A stretch of 64,000 nt of DNA from an uncultured Sphingomonadaceae bacterium (GCA_947497315.1 CANMFX010000001.1:310001-374000), one strand, 5' to 3'; counted from the first letter of the stretch, positions 28,809 to 36,956 are shown. Made by a program: numbers and translations. The notes: generated from the sequence alone by a model not told the origin.

Positions 28809-29525
28809 ATGAGAACCGTCATAGTTACAGGTGCATCGAGCGGCATCGGCGAAGCTACTGCCCGCAAATTGGTTCAGTCCGGATATAATGTCATGCTCGC
28901 AGCCCGGCGGACAGACCGGCTGGAAGCCATTGTCGAAGAATTGGGAGAGCAGGCCGCCTTTCATACCACAGATGTCAGCAGCCGGGAAGATCAGGAAGCG
29001 CTGGCGGCGGCAACAATAGAACGGTTCGGTCAAGTGGATGCCTTGGTCAGCAATGCCGGTATCATGCCCGTGTCGTTGATCGAAAAAGGCGATGTCGAAG
29101 ACTGGGACCGGATGATCGACGTCAACCTGCGCGGCGTGCTCTATGGCATTAACGCCGTGCTACCAGCGATGGTCGAACGCAAGGACGGGCATATTATCAT
29201 CATTTCCTCCATCGCGGCGCTACAGACCTTTCCTTCAAGCGCAGTCTATTCCGCAACCAAGTCCGGCGTGCGGTCGATGAGCGATACGTTGCGCAAGGAA
29301 ATGACTACCCATGGGGTCCGTGTCACGACCATCTTCCCCGGCGGGGTGAAGACAGAGCTGGGCAGCAGCATCAAGGATGAATCGGTCTTGGAAATGATGG
29401 GCGGTGTGTTCAATTTCGAATTTCTCGAACCGGAAAACCTGGCCGATAGTGTCGCCTATGTGCTCGGACAACCGCCTTCTGTCTGTGTCGGAGAACTGAT
29501 GATCCGCCCGACCGGTCAGGCCTGA
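28809..29525 (+). CDS. Short-chain dehydrogenase/reductase
   Basis: 238 residues. The second of two close ATGs (28809) is chosen because AGGAG sits about 7 bases before it but abuts the first. The Rossmann motif TGASSGIGEATA is followed by NAGIMPVSLI; the catalytic Ser is in IISSIA and the Tyr/Lys pair in YSATKSG (YxxxK). This is the classical SDR type, using NADP or NAD. It resembles the general YdfG-like oxidoreductases whose natural substrate is not predictable. It converges on the desaturase gene. Confidence 0.93.
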   Translation: MRTVIVTGASSGIGEATARKLVQSGYNVMLAARRTDRLEAIVEELGEQAAFHTTDVSSREDQEALAAATIERFGQVDALVSNAGIMPVSLIEKGDVEDWDRMIDVNLRGVLYGINAVLPAMVERKDGHIIIISSIAALQTFPSSAVYSATKSGVRSMSDTLRKEMTTHGVRVTTIFPGGVKTELGSSIKDESVLEMMGGVFNFEFLEPENLADSVAYVLGQPPSVCVGELMIRPTGQA

Positions 29526-29535
29526 TCCGGGGCGT

Positions 29536-30396
29536 CTAAATCTCCTCCAGCCGGCAGTCACGCTGCTCCAATATATGCCGCATTTCGCGATAGGCACGCG
29601 GCGTATCAGTTAGCGGAATATAGGGATGGAGATGATGTACGATGTGATATTGCATGCCCATCGAGCCAATATTGCCCCAACTGCTTTTGAACGCACGGGT
29701 GTCGCGGTAACGCCCAGTCTTGTCCGCAGGATGGTGGGGCGCCCAGCTTAGGAAAAACTGGATGTAAGTCAGCCCGATTTGTCGAGGCAACCACCACAGC
29801 AGAGCCGCCTCCAGCGCATGTCCGGACCAGGCGAGCGCGATCAATATTCCGAAATGGATGATTTGAAAAAGCGCACCATCGAGCAACACATCCGGCCGTC
29901 CAATATCTCGCAGAACATCACCATATTTGTTGAACCCGCCCTCAGCTCCCGGCTGACGGTTCTGGATGGACTTCCAGATAGCATGCCACGGTCCGCGCGC
30001 CTTGCTACTAATATCAGGATCAAGCGCCGGGTCATTGGCATGCAGATGATGCTGGATATGGGTCAGCTTGGCTACGCGATAGGGCAGCACCAGCGGTATG
30101 GTTGACACATGTCCAACCAGTTCGTTGAGCCAGCGCCATTTGGTGCCCTTGCGTCCTATAATATCGTGCTGTGCTTCATGCGACGGCAGATAACAGAGCA
30201 TCACGTTTAACGTGGCAATGATAAAACCCAGCCAAAGCGGCATGATATCCAGAAAGACCAGTGGCCAAAGCGATAGCCAGACCAGCAAATTACCCAGTCC
30301 CCATACCACCGCTTCCCACGGCAAGCGATCGGCATATTTGCGGGCAATTGCCTGCTCCTGTTTGCGCAGGTCTTTTTCGGTCAGGGTCGCGCTCAT
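29536..30396 (-). CDS. Membrane fatty-acid-desaturase-family protein
   Basis: 286 residues from the ATG at 30396. The three His boxes of the di-iron membrane desaturase/hydroxylase family are visible: HEAQHD (about residue 82), HIQHH (about 123) and YHIVHH (about 255). Two pairs of hydrophobic helices flank the first box. These enzymes act on acyl chains or carotenoids (the CrtW ketolase is related), so a lipid or carotenoid substrate is likely but undecided. The small upstream membrane gene overlaps it by ATGA, which implies translational coupling. Confidence 0.88.
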   Translation of the reverse strand: MSATLTEKDLRKQEQAIARKYADRLPWEAVVWGLGNLLVWLSLWPLVFLDIMPLWLGFIIATLNVMLCYLPSHEAQHDIIGRKGTKWRWLNELVGHVSTIPLVLPYRVAKLTHIQHHLHANDPALDPDISSKARGPWHAIWKSIQNRQPGAEGGFNKYGDVLRDIGRPDVLLDGALFQIIHFGILIALAWSGHALEAALLWWLPRQIGLTYIQFFLSWAPHHPADKTGRYRDTRAFKSSWGNIGSMGMQYHIVHHLHPYIPLTDTPRAYREMRHILEQRDCRLEEI

Positions 30397-30587
30397 ATCC
30401 AGCGGCCCTTGATCTGTGCAAAAGCGCCCCATGCGCCGCCGATGCTCAAGCCCAGTGTCAGCGGTGCAAAACCCAGCGGCGCCTGCCAGCCGAGCATTTG
30501 CATGATCTGCGCGAGCAATGGACCCAGAAATCCGATACCGAAAATCAGCGGCATGAAATGGAGGATGTTTTTCAAAACAAATTGCAC
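30393..30587 (-). CDS. Small membrane protein coupled to the desaturase
   Basis: 64 residues if started at the GTG at 30587, which has a strong GAAGAGGAA site; an upstream ATG (30635, 80 residues) lacks one. The product has two hydrophobic helices (HFMPLIFGIGFLGPLLAQIM and GFAPLTLGLSIGGAWGAF). Its TGA overlaps the ATG of the desaturase. It has no known family. It may be an accessory subunit or electron-transfer docking partner of the desaturase, which is speculation from the tight coupling. Confidence 0.65.
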   Translation of the reverse strand: MQFVLKNILHFMPLIFGIGFLGPLLAQIMQMLGWQAPLGFAPLTLGLSIGGAWGAFAQIKGRWI

Positions 30588-30681
30588 GATGCGTTCCTCT
30601 TCAGGAACAAATATTACCGCAGCAACGCGAAACAATCAAATATTTACAATATTGTCAGTAGCTGGGCCAGGCTGAGTGGCT

Positions 30682-33093
30682 CTACCCCGCCTTTCTTCGC
30701 TGGGTTTTTCGTGGTGTTTTACGACGCTTTGATTTGGTGCTTTTTTGCTCGCCAATCTCGCTGGCCTCCGCCCCTGCCGCTGATGCTATTTCTACCCTGC
30801 CTTCCACATTTGCCGCCGGCATCGCCTTGCTGAACAAATAGCCCTGCACCTGCACGCAGCCCTCCTCTTTCAGCTGGCTGAGCTGATCACTACGTTCGAC
30901 CCCTTCGGCGGTCGTCACCATACCGAGGCTGGAAGCGAGACCGGTCACCGCGCGAATAATCGCCCGGCAGTCTTCACGGCTGTCGACTTCTTCGACAAAA
31001 CACCTGTCGATCTTGATCTTGTCAAACGGAAAGCTTCGCAGATAGTTGAGCGAGCTATAGCCGGTGCCGAAATCATCCAGCGCAATACGTACCCCCAGAG
31101 AACGGATTTTATGGAGCAGTTCCACATTTGACTGGTTGTCATTCATCAACACCGATTCCGTGATCTCGAGCTCCAGCCGGTGCGGTGCCACACCCGTTGA
31201 TGCCAGGGCATTGATGATCGTCGGCATAAGATTCGGGCTGCGCATCTGGGCCGGAGACAGGTTGACGGCAACGCTGAGATGCTCTGGCCATTTTGCGACT
31301 TCGTACAAAGCCGACCGAACAACCCATTCGCCAAGCTGGACAATCAGGCCTGTGTCCTCGGCCACCGGAATGAACACATCCGGCATGATCAATCCTTTTT
31401 CGCTGTGATGCCAGCGCAGCAAAGCTTCGTAACCGATTGTCTCGTTGGTATCGATGTTCACCAGCGGTTGGTAGTAAAGTTCCAGCTCGTTGCGTTTCAG
31501 TGCAGCCCGCAAATCCATTTCGATATTGCGCCGGTCCTGCACCGCCTCATGCATCGATCTTTCAAACAGGGAAGCACAGCCGCGGCCATTTTCCTTCGCA
31601 TGATAGAGCGCGATATCAGCGTGCTTGATCAATTCGTCGCCACCATTGCCGCAATCCGGCGCCACCGCAATTCCGATACTGACGCCCGTGGCAACCGGCT
31701 GTCCTTCCACCATCACTGGCTCCGAGATTTTATCGATAATATTTGCCGCGACCTGCATGACATCCTGATGCGAGCCGACATTGCGCAAAGAGATCGCAAA
31801 CTCGTCGCCGCCAAGTCGCGCAACCACATCTTCAATACCGATGTTATTTTCCAAGCGATTGGCCACCGCTTTCAGAACAAGATCCCCCGCGCCGTGTCCC
31901 AAGGTGTCATTGATTGTTTTGAAATGATCGAGATCAAGATACAGGACAGCCAGTTTCTGGTCATTCTTCATCCGCCCGATTGAACGTTGCAAAGACTGGT
32001 TAAACAGAGCCCGGTTCGGCAGATCGGTCAAACTGTCAAAATGGGCGAGATGGGCAACCCGGGCTTCTGCCTTTTTGGCGCTGGTAATATCAGCTGCGAC
32101 ACCGCGGATATGGTTGCTTTCTCCGTCCGCGGTCTTGATGCGCCGGCCGGATAGTCGCCACCAGCATTCTTCTCCGCCAAGCTTGATTGGTACATGGATA
32201 TCGCGAAAAGCCTTTCCAGACGCCAAAGACTGCGCAAGCTGGTTACGCTCAATGGAGTCTTCGAACAGATCAACAAGCGGCAAATCACGCAATTCACTTA
32301 TTTCCATGTCCACCGCCGTGGCAAAACGCGCCGACGGGTTCACTATCATATGATCACCATTCACTTCCCAAAGCCAGTCAGAACTCTGTTCGGCATAATC
32401 GTGGAGCAAAAGCCGGACGGTTTCCGCTGCATCCTTTTGCTTCGCCGCATGTAGATGGCGCTGCACAAAATTGAAGAAAAACATCCGGTAGATATAGTCG
32501 ATGCAGAGCGCAAAAAAGATCAGCAATATTGCTGTACTTATACCGCCATATCCCTTTGCCGCGATAAATGCGCCTGCATAACATATTGTGGTAATGGACA
32601 GGTTATAGGTTTGCGCCCGCGGAACGCTGCCAAAAACAAATCCGCCAACGACCAGGCCGCCCATGGCAAGTATTGCAATGTCGAGATTGTAGGGAATCTG
32701 CCCAAAAGCAAACGGGATCGCCAGCACGCACGAAAACGCGATACTACTGATGATACTTTCGGTATGGATGTTTTTGATCGCTGCTTTGTAGTCCGCGGTG
32801 TCAGGGTCCAATGCAGCCTGCCGGAGAAAATTACGAACACTCACAAAAGCGGAGATGGCGACGTAGAAACAGGCTGTCGCAATGAATCCTACCTCCGCAT
32901 AGGAGAATAGCAGAACCATGGCATAGATGGTCAGGGGCAGCGCAATCAGCGCCCCGATGCGTGATATCTGTCCAAAAGATTTCAGCTGCTCACGAGCGAC
33001 AAGTTCTGTCGTTTCATGATCAGCATTGATCTTGAAATTCCAGACCTTCTTCTGCATCTCCAGCAAACGCTGTAATGTAATCGTCTCTCCCAT
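30682..33093 (-). CDS. Membrane-bound PAS-GGDEF-EAL cyclic-di-GMP enzyme
   Basis: 803 residues. The N-terminal part (about 35-220) holds five to six hydrophobic helices. A PAS domain (about 245-350) includes DWLWEVNGDHMIVNPSARF. A GGDEF domain (about 360-515) has an intact RLGGDEFAI near residue 428, so cyclase activity is plausible. An EAL domain (about 535-770) has an intact YEALLRW near residue 556, followed by the catalytic DDFGTGYSSLNYL. The C-terminus is a Lys/Arg-rich tail. A sensor that makes and/or breaks cyclic-di-GMP for motility and biofilm decisions is the expected role. It is a single-gene unit. Confidence 0.95.
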   Translation of the reverse strand: MGETITLQRLLEMQKKVWNFKINADHETTELVAREQLKSFGQISRIGALIALPLTIYAMVLLFSYAEVGFIATACFYVAISAFVSVRNFLRQAALDPDTADYKAAIKNIHTESIISSIAFSCVLAIPFAFGQIPYNLDIAILAMGGLVVGGFVFGSVPRAQTYNLSITTICYAGAFIAAKGYGGISTAILLIFFALCIDYIYRMFFFNFVQRHLHAAKQKDAAETVRLLLHDYAEQSSDWLWEVNGDHMIVNPSARFATAVDMEISELRDLPLVDLFEDSIERNQLAQSLASGKAFRDIHVPIKLGGEECWWRLSGRRIKTADGESNHIRGVAADITSAKKAEARVAHLAHFDSLTDLPNRALFNQSLQRSIGRMKNDQKLAVLYLDLDHFKTINDTLGHGAGDLVLKAVANRLENNIGIEDVVARLGGDEFAISLRNVGSHQDVMQVAANIIDKISEPVMVEGQPVATGVSIGIAVAPDCGNGGDELIKHADIALYHAKENGRGCASLFERSMHEAVQDRRNIEMDLRAALKRNELELYYQPLVNIDTNETIGYEALLRWHHSEKGLIMPDVFIPVAEDTGLIVQLGEWVVRSALYEVAKWPEHLSVAVNLSPAQMRSPNLMPTIINALASTGVAPHRLELEITESVLMNDNQSNVELLHKIRSLGVRIALDDFGTGYSSLNYLRSFPFDKIKIDRCFVEEVDSREDCRAIIRAVTGLASSLGMVTTAEGVERSDQLSQLKEEGCVQVQGYLFSKAMPAANVEGRVEIASAAGAEASEIGEQKSTKSKRRKTPRKTQRRKAG

Positions 33094-33423
33094 ATGCGCG
33101 CCCTGATTTACTCAATGTTACAAATGTTGGCAGGACATTAGATCGGGAGAGTTTGCATAAAGTTAATGAAGGATAATATCTATTGATCTGAGTGTCTTAA
33201 ACTTGATCTCAGAAACCGAGATCTTCCGATAAACATTGGCAATCGGGCAATGGTTTCCGCCCCGCACGCCTCGTCTCTCCGCCGCAAAGCCATTAAGGTC
33301 TCTCAATCCAACTGACCCAATAGGAGACTGGGGCGCGGGCTTGCTTCCCTAAATGCAGAACCGATTCTATAGCTTTGATGGATAGCCCGCGATCGGGCGG
33401 CAAGCGGCAACGGGGGCCGTATT
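33094..33423. other. 330-base intergenic region between GGDEF-EAL and PagL-like genes
   Basis: This is a divergent promoter region without a credible gene. Two small hairpins are visible: GATCTC/GAGATC (33205-33223) and GCCCG/CGGGC (33385-33398), the latter about 25 bases before the PagL-like start. I find no recognisable riboswitch and no clear -35/-10 pair. Confidence 0.5.
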
Positions 33424-33963
33424 ATGAAACGTTTTTATATATCGGTTTTGACCACCTTTGCCTGGCTCGTAACCACACAACCCGCCGCAGCGCAGGAGAT
33501 ATTTATCGGGATAGCCGCCCATGAAGTTGATACCCCTCTATCCTTTGACATCGGAGAAGAAGGTGTCAATTTCCAAGCCGGTTATCGCGGAAAGCGCATT
33601 GAAACCTTGTCCGTCATCGGTGCACCTTCGCCTTATGTATTTGCATCAATCAACAGTGCCGGTGACACCAGTCTTTTGGCGGCGGGTTTGAGCTGGAAAA
33701 TAGGCAAAAAATTTTACCTGCGCCCCGGTATTGGAATTGCCATTCATGATGGCCCATCCTTGCGCTTTGCAGCGGATGGCTCGCAGACCCAATTGGGGTC
33801 GCGTATATTGTTCGAGCCAGAACTGGCAGCTGGCGTGCAATTGTCGGAGCGTGTCGATCTGGAAGCAAGCTGGGTTCATGTCAGCCACGCGCAGCTGTTC
33901 AACCGCAATCAAAACCCCGGCCTAGATATCGTCGGCCTACGGTTGGTGATCAAACTGCCTTGA
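33424..33963 (+). CDS. Acyloxyacyl hydrolase / lipid A 3-O-deacylase (PagL-like)
   Basis: 179 residues. A signal peptide ends at AAAQE (about residue 24). The remainder alternates short beta strands consistent with an eight-stranded outer-membrane barrel. The PagL catalytic His-x-Ser is seen as HVSH (His152, Ser154), followed by NQNPGLD. The acidic third residue appears to be Asp168 instead of the usual Glu, a common variation among alphaproteobacterial members. It should remove an acyl chain from a lipid A or sphingolipid-type substrate. Many sphingomonads replace LPS by glycosphingolipids, so the substrate is open. Confidence 0.82.
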   Translation: MKRFYISVLTTFAWLVTTQPAAAQEIFIGIAAHEVDTPLSFDIGEEGVNFQAGYRGKRIETLSVIGAPSPYVFASINSAGDTSLLAAGLSWKIGKKFYLRPGIGIAIHDGPSLRFAADGSQTQLGSRILFEPELAAGVQLSERVDLEASWVHVSHAQLFNRNQNPGLDIVGLRLVIKLP

Positions 33964-33972
33964 CATCTCAAA

Positions 33973-33996
33973 ATATATGTAACAACTTACATATAT
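33973..33996. promoter_or_regulatory. Perfect 24-bp palindrome over the marR start
   Basis: ATATATGTAA (33973-33982), CAAC, then TTACATATAT (33987-33996). The ATG of the marR gene begins at 33995, inside the palindrome. Shape and size are those of a MarR-family operator. TTGACA (33960-33965) lies just upstream, overlapping the stop of the PagL-like gene. Confidence 0.72.
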
Positions 33997-34492
33997 GAAA
34001 AATGATTATCTCCGCAACGCAGGAATAAAAACACTTGGCACGCGCATCAGGCGTCTGTTTGAACGGCTGAACAGTAATGTGACCGATGTTTACCGCCGCG
34101 AGTTGGACTTTGAACAACGCTGGTTTGCGCTCGGCATGCTGCTCAAGGATCACGGCCCGATGAACAGCCGCGATGCGACAAAGATGCTTGGCCAAAGCCA
34201 TGTTGCGATGGTTCAGGTTGTGGGCGCCATGGAAAAAGCAGGTCTGTTGGAACGCAAGACAGACACAAGCGATGCGCGCAGCAAGATATTGCACCTGACC
34301 CCCACCGGTTCCGAAAAGCTGAAGCAGGTATCGGCAATATCCCGCGTGGTGGATCAGGCCGCCGAAGCACTATTGAAGGAAGCGGCGCCCGATTTTCTCA
34401 AACAACTAGACGCGCTGGATGACGCGCTCGACCGGCTGAGCTTTGCTGAGCGTATTGAAACAGCATTCACCGATGGAGACAAAAAACCATGA
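33995..34492 (+). CDS. MarR-family regulator
   Basis: 165 residues with the winged helix-turn-helix in the middle: ERRWFALGMLLKDHG-like dimer helix (about 28-48), recognition part DATKMLGQSHVAMVQVVGAMEKAGLLERKTD (about 55-88) with the wing ending in SKILHLTPTG. No ribosome site precedes the ATG, and the operator palindrome covers it, so the mRNA may be leaderless or nearly so. The downstream S41 peptidase gene overlaps by ATGA. The expected role is autorepression and control of that peptidase. Confidence 0.92.
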   Translation: MKNDYLRNAGIKTLGTRIRRLFERLNSNVTDVYRRELDFEQRWFALGMLLKDHGPMNSRDATKMLGQSHVAMVQVVGAMEKAGLLERKTDTSDARSKILHLTPTGSEKLKQVSAISRVVDQAAEALLKEAAPDFLKQLDALDDALDRLSFAERIETAFTDGDKKP

Positions 34493-35457
34493 TATCAGTA
34501 TTCCTATTGTCACTGCAGCCAATACCGGCAGATTGCACCGAAGAACGGGCCGCTGTCGCCGAAATGGCAGAAGCGATCGACCGCAAATATGTCCTTGCCG
34601 ATGTTGCAACCCGCTCGGCCGCCGCAGTCAGGAAAAAACTGCACGAAGGCGATTTCTATCAACATTGTACCGATAGCGAAGCCTTTGCAAAGCAGATGAC
34701 CAAACAATTGCGCGCTATTCTAAACGACAGCCATGTCTTCGTTGAATATGCACCGAATTCCTCTCAGGCCGGAGAAGATGACTGGCTGGAAAAATGGAGA
34801 GATGGCGCACCGGCCAGAGGCTTTGGCATCAAACAGGTAGAGCGGTTAAAAGGCAATATTTCCTATCTTCATCTGACTGATTTCTATGAGTTTTCAACGG
34901 CCGAAAAAGCAATGACAGCTGCTTTTGAACTGGTGCGCAGCAGCGATGGCCTGATACTCGATCTGCGCAACAATCCCGGTGGATCTCCGGAAACCGAATG
35001 GCCCGTGCAATGGACTTTCATGGCACCGGGTGCCACAATCCCGCTACATCGCGAAACCCGCCATGGTAAAAAGCTGGATATGAAAGAACCGGCACTGAAA
35101 TGGCCGCGATATGGAACCGAACGGCCGCTCGCCATCATTGTCGACAAAAGTACATTTTCCGCCCCAGAGGCCGTTGCCTATTCGCTGCAGGCACAAGGCC
35201 GGGCAGTTGTCTTTGGCACTCCAAGCGGCGGCGGAGCGCATATGCTGGGCGATGCCGTACCCTTGACAGGCGGCTGGCACATCGTGATTCCAGAAACCAG
35301 ACCCTATAGCCCCCATACAGGAAGCAATTGGGAGGGAACCGGGGTTATTCCTGACATCGAAACATCAAAGGAAGATGCTGTCGATACCGCACAAAATTGG
35401 ATTACAAGGAAACTGGAATCAAAAAGGGCGGCTTCCAAAACGGAAACCGCCCCTTGA
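34489..35457 (+). CDS. S41-family (C-terminal processing-like) serine peptidase
   Basis: 322 residues. The N-terminal helical part (about 15-85) resembles the S41 N-terminal domain (EMAEAIDRKYVLADVATRSAAAVRKKL). No PDZ domain is obvious. The catalytic region starts near residue 120 (NISYLHLTDFYEF), with DGLILDLRNNPGGSPET and the nucleophile region VDKSTFSAPEAVAYSLQ (Ser about 224), then GTPSGGGAHM. The first 15 residues are hydrophobic but short, so export is uncertain. Such interphotoreceptor-retinoid-binding-like S41 proteins are of unknown role. It is co-translated with marR. Its 3' end overlaps the rplL terminator. Confidence 0.88.
   Translation: MISVFLLSLQPIPADCTEERAAVAEMAEAIDRKYVLADVATRSAAAVRKKLHEGDFYQHCTDSEAFAKQMTKQLRAILNDSHVFVEYAPNSSQAGEDDWLEKWRDGAPARGFGIKQVERLKGNISYLHLTDFYEFSTAEKAMTAAFELVRSSDGLILDLRNNPGGSPETEWPVQWTFMAPGATIPLHRETRHGKKLDMKEPALKWPRYGTERPLAIIVDKSTFSAPEAVAYSLQAQGRAVVFGTPSGGGAHMLGDAVPLTGGWHIVIPETRPYSPHTGSNWEGTGVIPDIETSKEDAVDTAQNWITRKLESKRAASKTETAP
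35421..35452 (-). terminator. Intrinsic terminator of rplJL, inside the S41 coding end
   Basis: On the reverse strand GGGCGGTTTCC pairs with GGAAGCCGCCC around a GTTTT loop and is followed by TTTTT (the forward AAAAA at 35421-35425). It lies within the last 37 bases of the convergent S41 gene. A second hairpin, AATAAGCC/GGCTTATT at 35465-35484, sits between it and rplL. Confidence 0.82.
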
Positions 35458-35496
35458 TCTTGTCAATAAGCCGTTCGGCTTATTTCGGTGAACCTA

Positions 35497-35871
35497 TTAC
35501 TTGAGTTCGACCGTACCGCCAGCTGCTTCGATCTTGGATTTGATCTCTTCAGCTTCTGCTTTGTTAACGCCTTCTTTAATTGCTTTAGGCGCGCCTTCGA
35601 CGAGAGCTTTCGCGTCGGTCAGGCCCAATGCGGTGATCGCACGAACTTCTTTAATCACCTGAATTTTCTTGCCGCCATCGCCGGTCAGAATGACGTCAAA
35701 TTCGTCTTTCTCTTCAGCAGCCGCTTCGCCGCCACCAGCAGCTGGGCCAGCAACTGCAACAGCAGCTGCAGCAGATACGCCCCACTCTTCTTCAAGAGCT
35801 TTGGACAGTTCAGCCGCTTCCATAACGGTCAGTTTCGATAGTTCTTCAACCAATTTAGCAATATCAGCCAT
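35497..35871 (-). CDS. rplL: 50S ribosomal protein L7/L12
   Basis: 124 residues from the ATG at 35871 ([14 protein letters not shown]) with GGAG upstream; the two codons before it are a TTG-led extension. The N-terminal dimerisation/L10-binding helix, an Ala/Gly-rich hinge (about 38-52) and the C-terminal factor-binding domain ([40 protein letters not shown]) are complete. It forms the stalk with L10. It lies 43 bases after rplJ. A hairpin and a strong terminator follow, and rpoB is absent downstream. Confidence 0.98.
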   Translation of the reverse strand: MADIAKLVEELSKLTVMEAAELSKALEEEWGVSAAAAVAVAGPAAGGGEAAAEEKDEFDVILTGDGGKKIQVIKEVRAITALGLTDAKALVEGAPKAIKEGVNKAEAEEIKSKIEAAGGTVELK

Positions 35872-35914
35872 TTTCAATACACTCCAAATTTCTAATCAAT
35901 TATTTCGGTAAAAA

Positions 35915-36427
35915 TTATTCACCCGAAGCGGCATAAGCGCCGACTACGCGTGCAAGGGCTCCAGCTGGTTCTTTGACAACCCGCGCGATTTTCGTTTGTG
36001 GTGCAACAAGCAGACCAACAATCGTACCGCGAAGTTCATCAAGAGAAGGCATAGAGGCCAGAGATTTAACGCCTGCTTCGTCCAGAAGGGTGTCACCCAT
36101 TGCGCCGCCAACGATTTCCAATTTATCGTTAGACTTTGCAAATTCGACTGCGATTTTCGCAGCCGCCACCGGATCATCCGATGTGGCAAGAGCGACCGGC
36201 CCAGACAGCATATCTGCTATCGGAGCATAGTCGGTTCCTTCCAGAGCGCGTTTGGCAAGGCGGTTTTTTGAGACTTTGAAGCCTGCACCAGCTTCACGCA
36301 TCTTTCCGCGGAGATCCGTGGACTCGGCCACGGTAAGGCCCAGATTGCGTGTCACCACAACAACCCCGGCTTCCTTGAAAGTCGCGTTCAGCGCAGCAAC
36401 GGCTTCGGTCTTTTGACCACGATCCAT
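35915..36427 (-). CDS. rplJ: 50S ribosomal protein L10
   Basis: 170 residues from the ATG at 36427 behind a GAAGGAG site (MDRGQKTEAVAALNATF). It carries the L10 N-terminal RNA-binding fold (VVVTRNLGLTVAESTDLRGKMREAGAGFKVSKNRLAKRAL) and the C-terminal helix that loads L7/L12 dimers. In bacteria the L10-L7/L12 complex represses its own mRNA by binding the leader. A leader of over 150 bases with a strong hairpin is present here. rplK and rplA are not upstream; a tRNA-Thr gene takes that place. Confidence 0.98.
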   Translation of the reverse strand: MDRGQKTEAVAALNATFKEAGVVVVTRNLGLTVAESTDLRGKMREAGAGFKVSKNRLAKRALEGTDYAPIADMLSGPVALATSDDPVAAAKIAVEFAKSNDKLEIVGGAMGDTLLDEAGVKSLASMPSLDELRGTIVGLLVAPQTKIARVVKEPAGALARVVGAYAASGE

Positions 36428-36444
36428 ATTTTGCTCCTTCACGT

Positions 36445-36469
36445 GGATTGCGTTTTTGAAGCGCAATCC
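36445..36469 (-). promoter_or_regulatory. Hairpin in the rplJ leader
   Basis: GGATTGCG (36445-36452) and CGCAATCC (36462-36469) form a perfect 8-bp stem with a 9-base loop, ending about 18 bases before the rplJ start and just upstream of its ribosome site. It may be part of the L10 autoregulatory leader. Confidence 0.5.
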
Positions 36470-36724
36470 GCTTTCTTCAATAACGCCACCCCAGTGCGAA
36501 CCAGAATGGCGAGCGAAAGAACCAACCGAAGTCAGTCCTGTATAATCCGAAGGGGGGTTTTGGTCGCCTGATCGCGCTAGAAAACGCTGATTGCAAACCC
36601 GTGAGTGTCCTCACGAAAAAAACTGATCCCCGTCTAGGCTGGAAATTAAGAGAGGCAAATTCCCCTCACCGGCTGTCTCGGACGGAAATTGTGATTCTTT
36701 GCAGAACCGCAATTTGTGGAGAGC

Positions 36725-36752
36725 GCTCTAGCGTGATGGGCGAATATGTCAA
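36725..36752 (-). promoter_or_regulatory. Candidate promoter for rplJL
   Basis: On the reverse strand TTGACA (36752-36747) and TAGAGC (36730-36725) with a 16-base spacer, directly after the tRNA-Thr gene. The -35 is perfect, the -10 is poor. It gives a leader of nearly 300 bases. Confidence 0.4.
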
Positions 36753-36769
36753 CAAAGAAGCAAAAGAAA

Positions 36770-36844
36770 TGGTGCTGCTAGGGAGAATTGAACTCCCGAC
36801 CTCGTCATTACCAATGACGCGCTCTACCACTGAGCTACAGCAGC
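36770..36844 (-). tRNA. tRNA-Thr (anticodon GGT)
   Basis: The reverse strand starts GCTGCTGTAGCTCAG and ends in CAGCACCA. The acceptor stem GCTGCTG pairs with TAGCAGC, with one G-T pair. The D arm is GCTCAGTGGTAGAGC. The anticodon stem CGTCA/TGACG holds the loop TTGGTAA with anticodon GGT, reading ACC and ACT. The T arm is GGGAG TTCAATT CTCCC. CCA is encoded at 36770-36772. It lies between rplJ and a small gene on the other strand. Confidence 0.96.
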
Positions 36845-36956
36845 ACTAGTTTCATTGCGAGAAGCCATCTGCTTCAGGCCCCGCGCCTATGGCGAAAGGG
36901 TTAAGGACTTGTCAAGCGCAGTTGCAATTTTCCTGTTTCGCTGGCAAATATTATCT

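Noticed and set aside
35465-35484. AATAAGCC/GGCTTATT hairpin as the rplL terminator
   Set aside because: It lacks a following T-run on the reverse strand; the stronger GC-rich stem with five T at 35421-35452 is the better candidate.
36600-36615. CGTGAG/CTCACG hairpin in the rplJ leader, considered as a terminator or attenuator
   Set aside because: On the reverse strand the T-run precedes the hairpin rather than following it, and the stem is only 6 bp.
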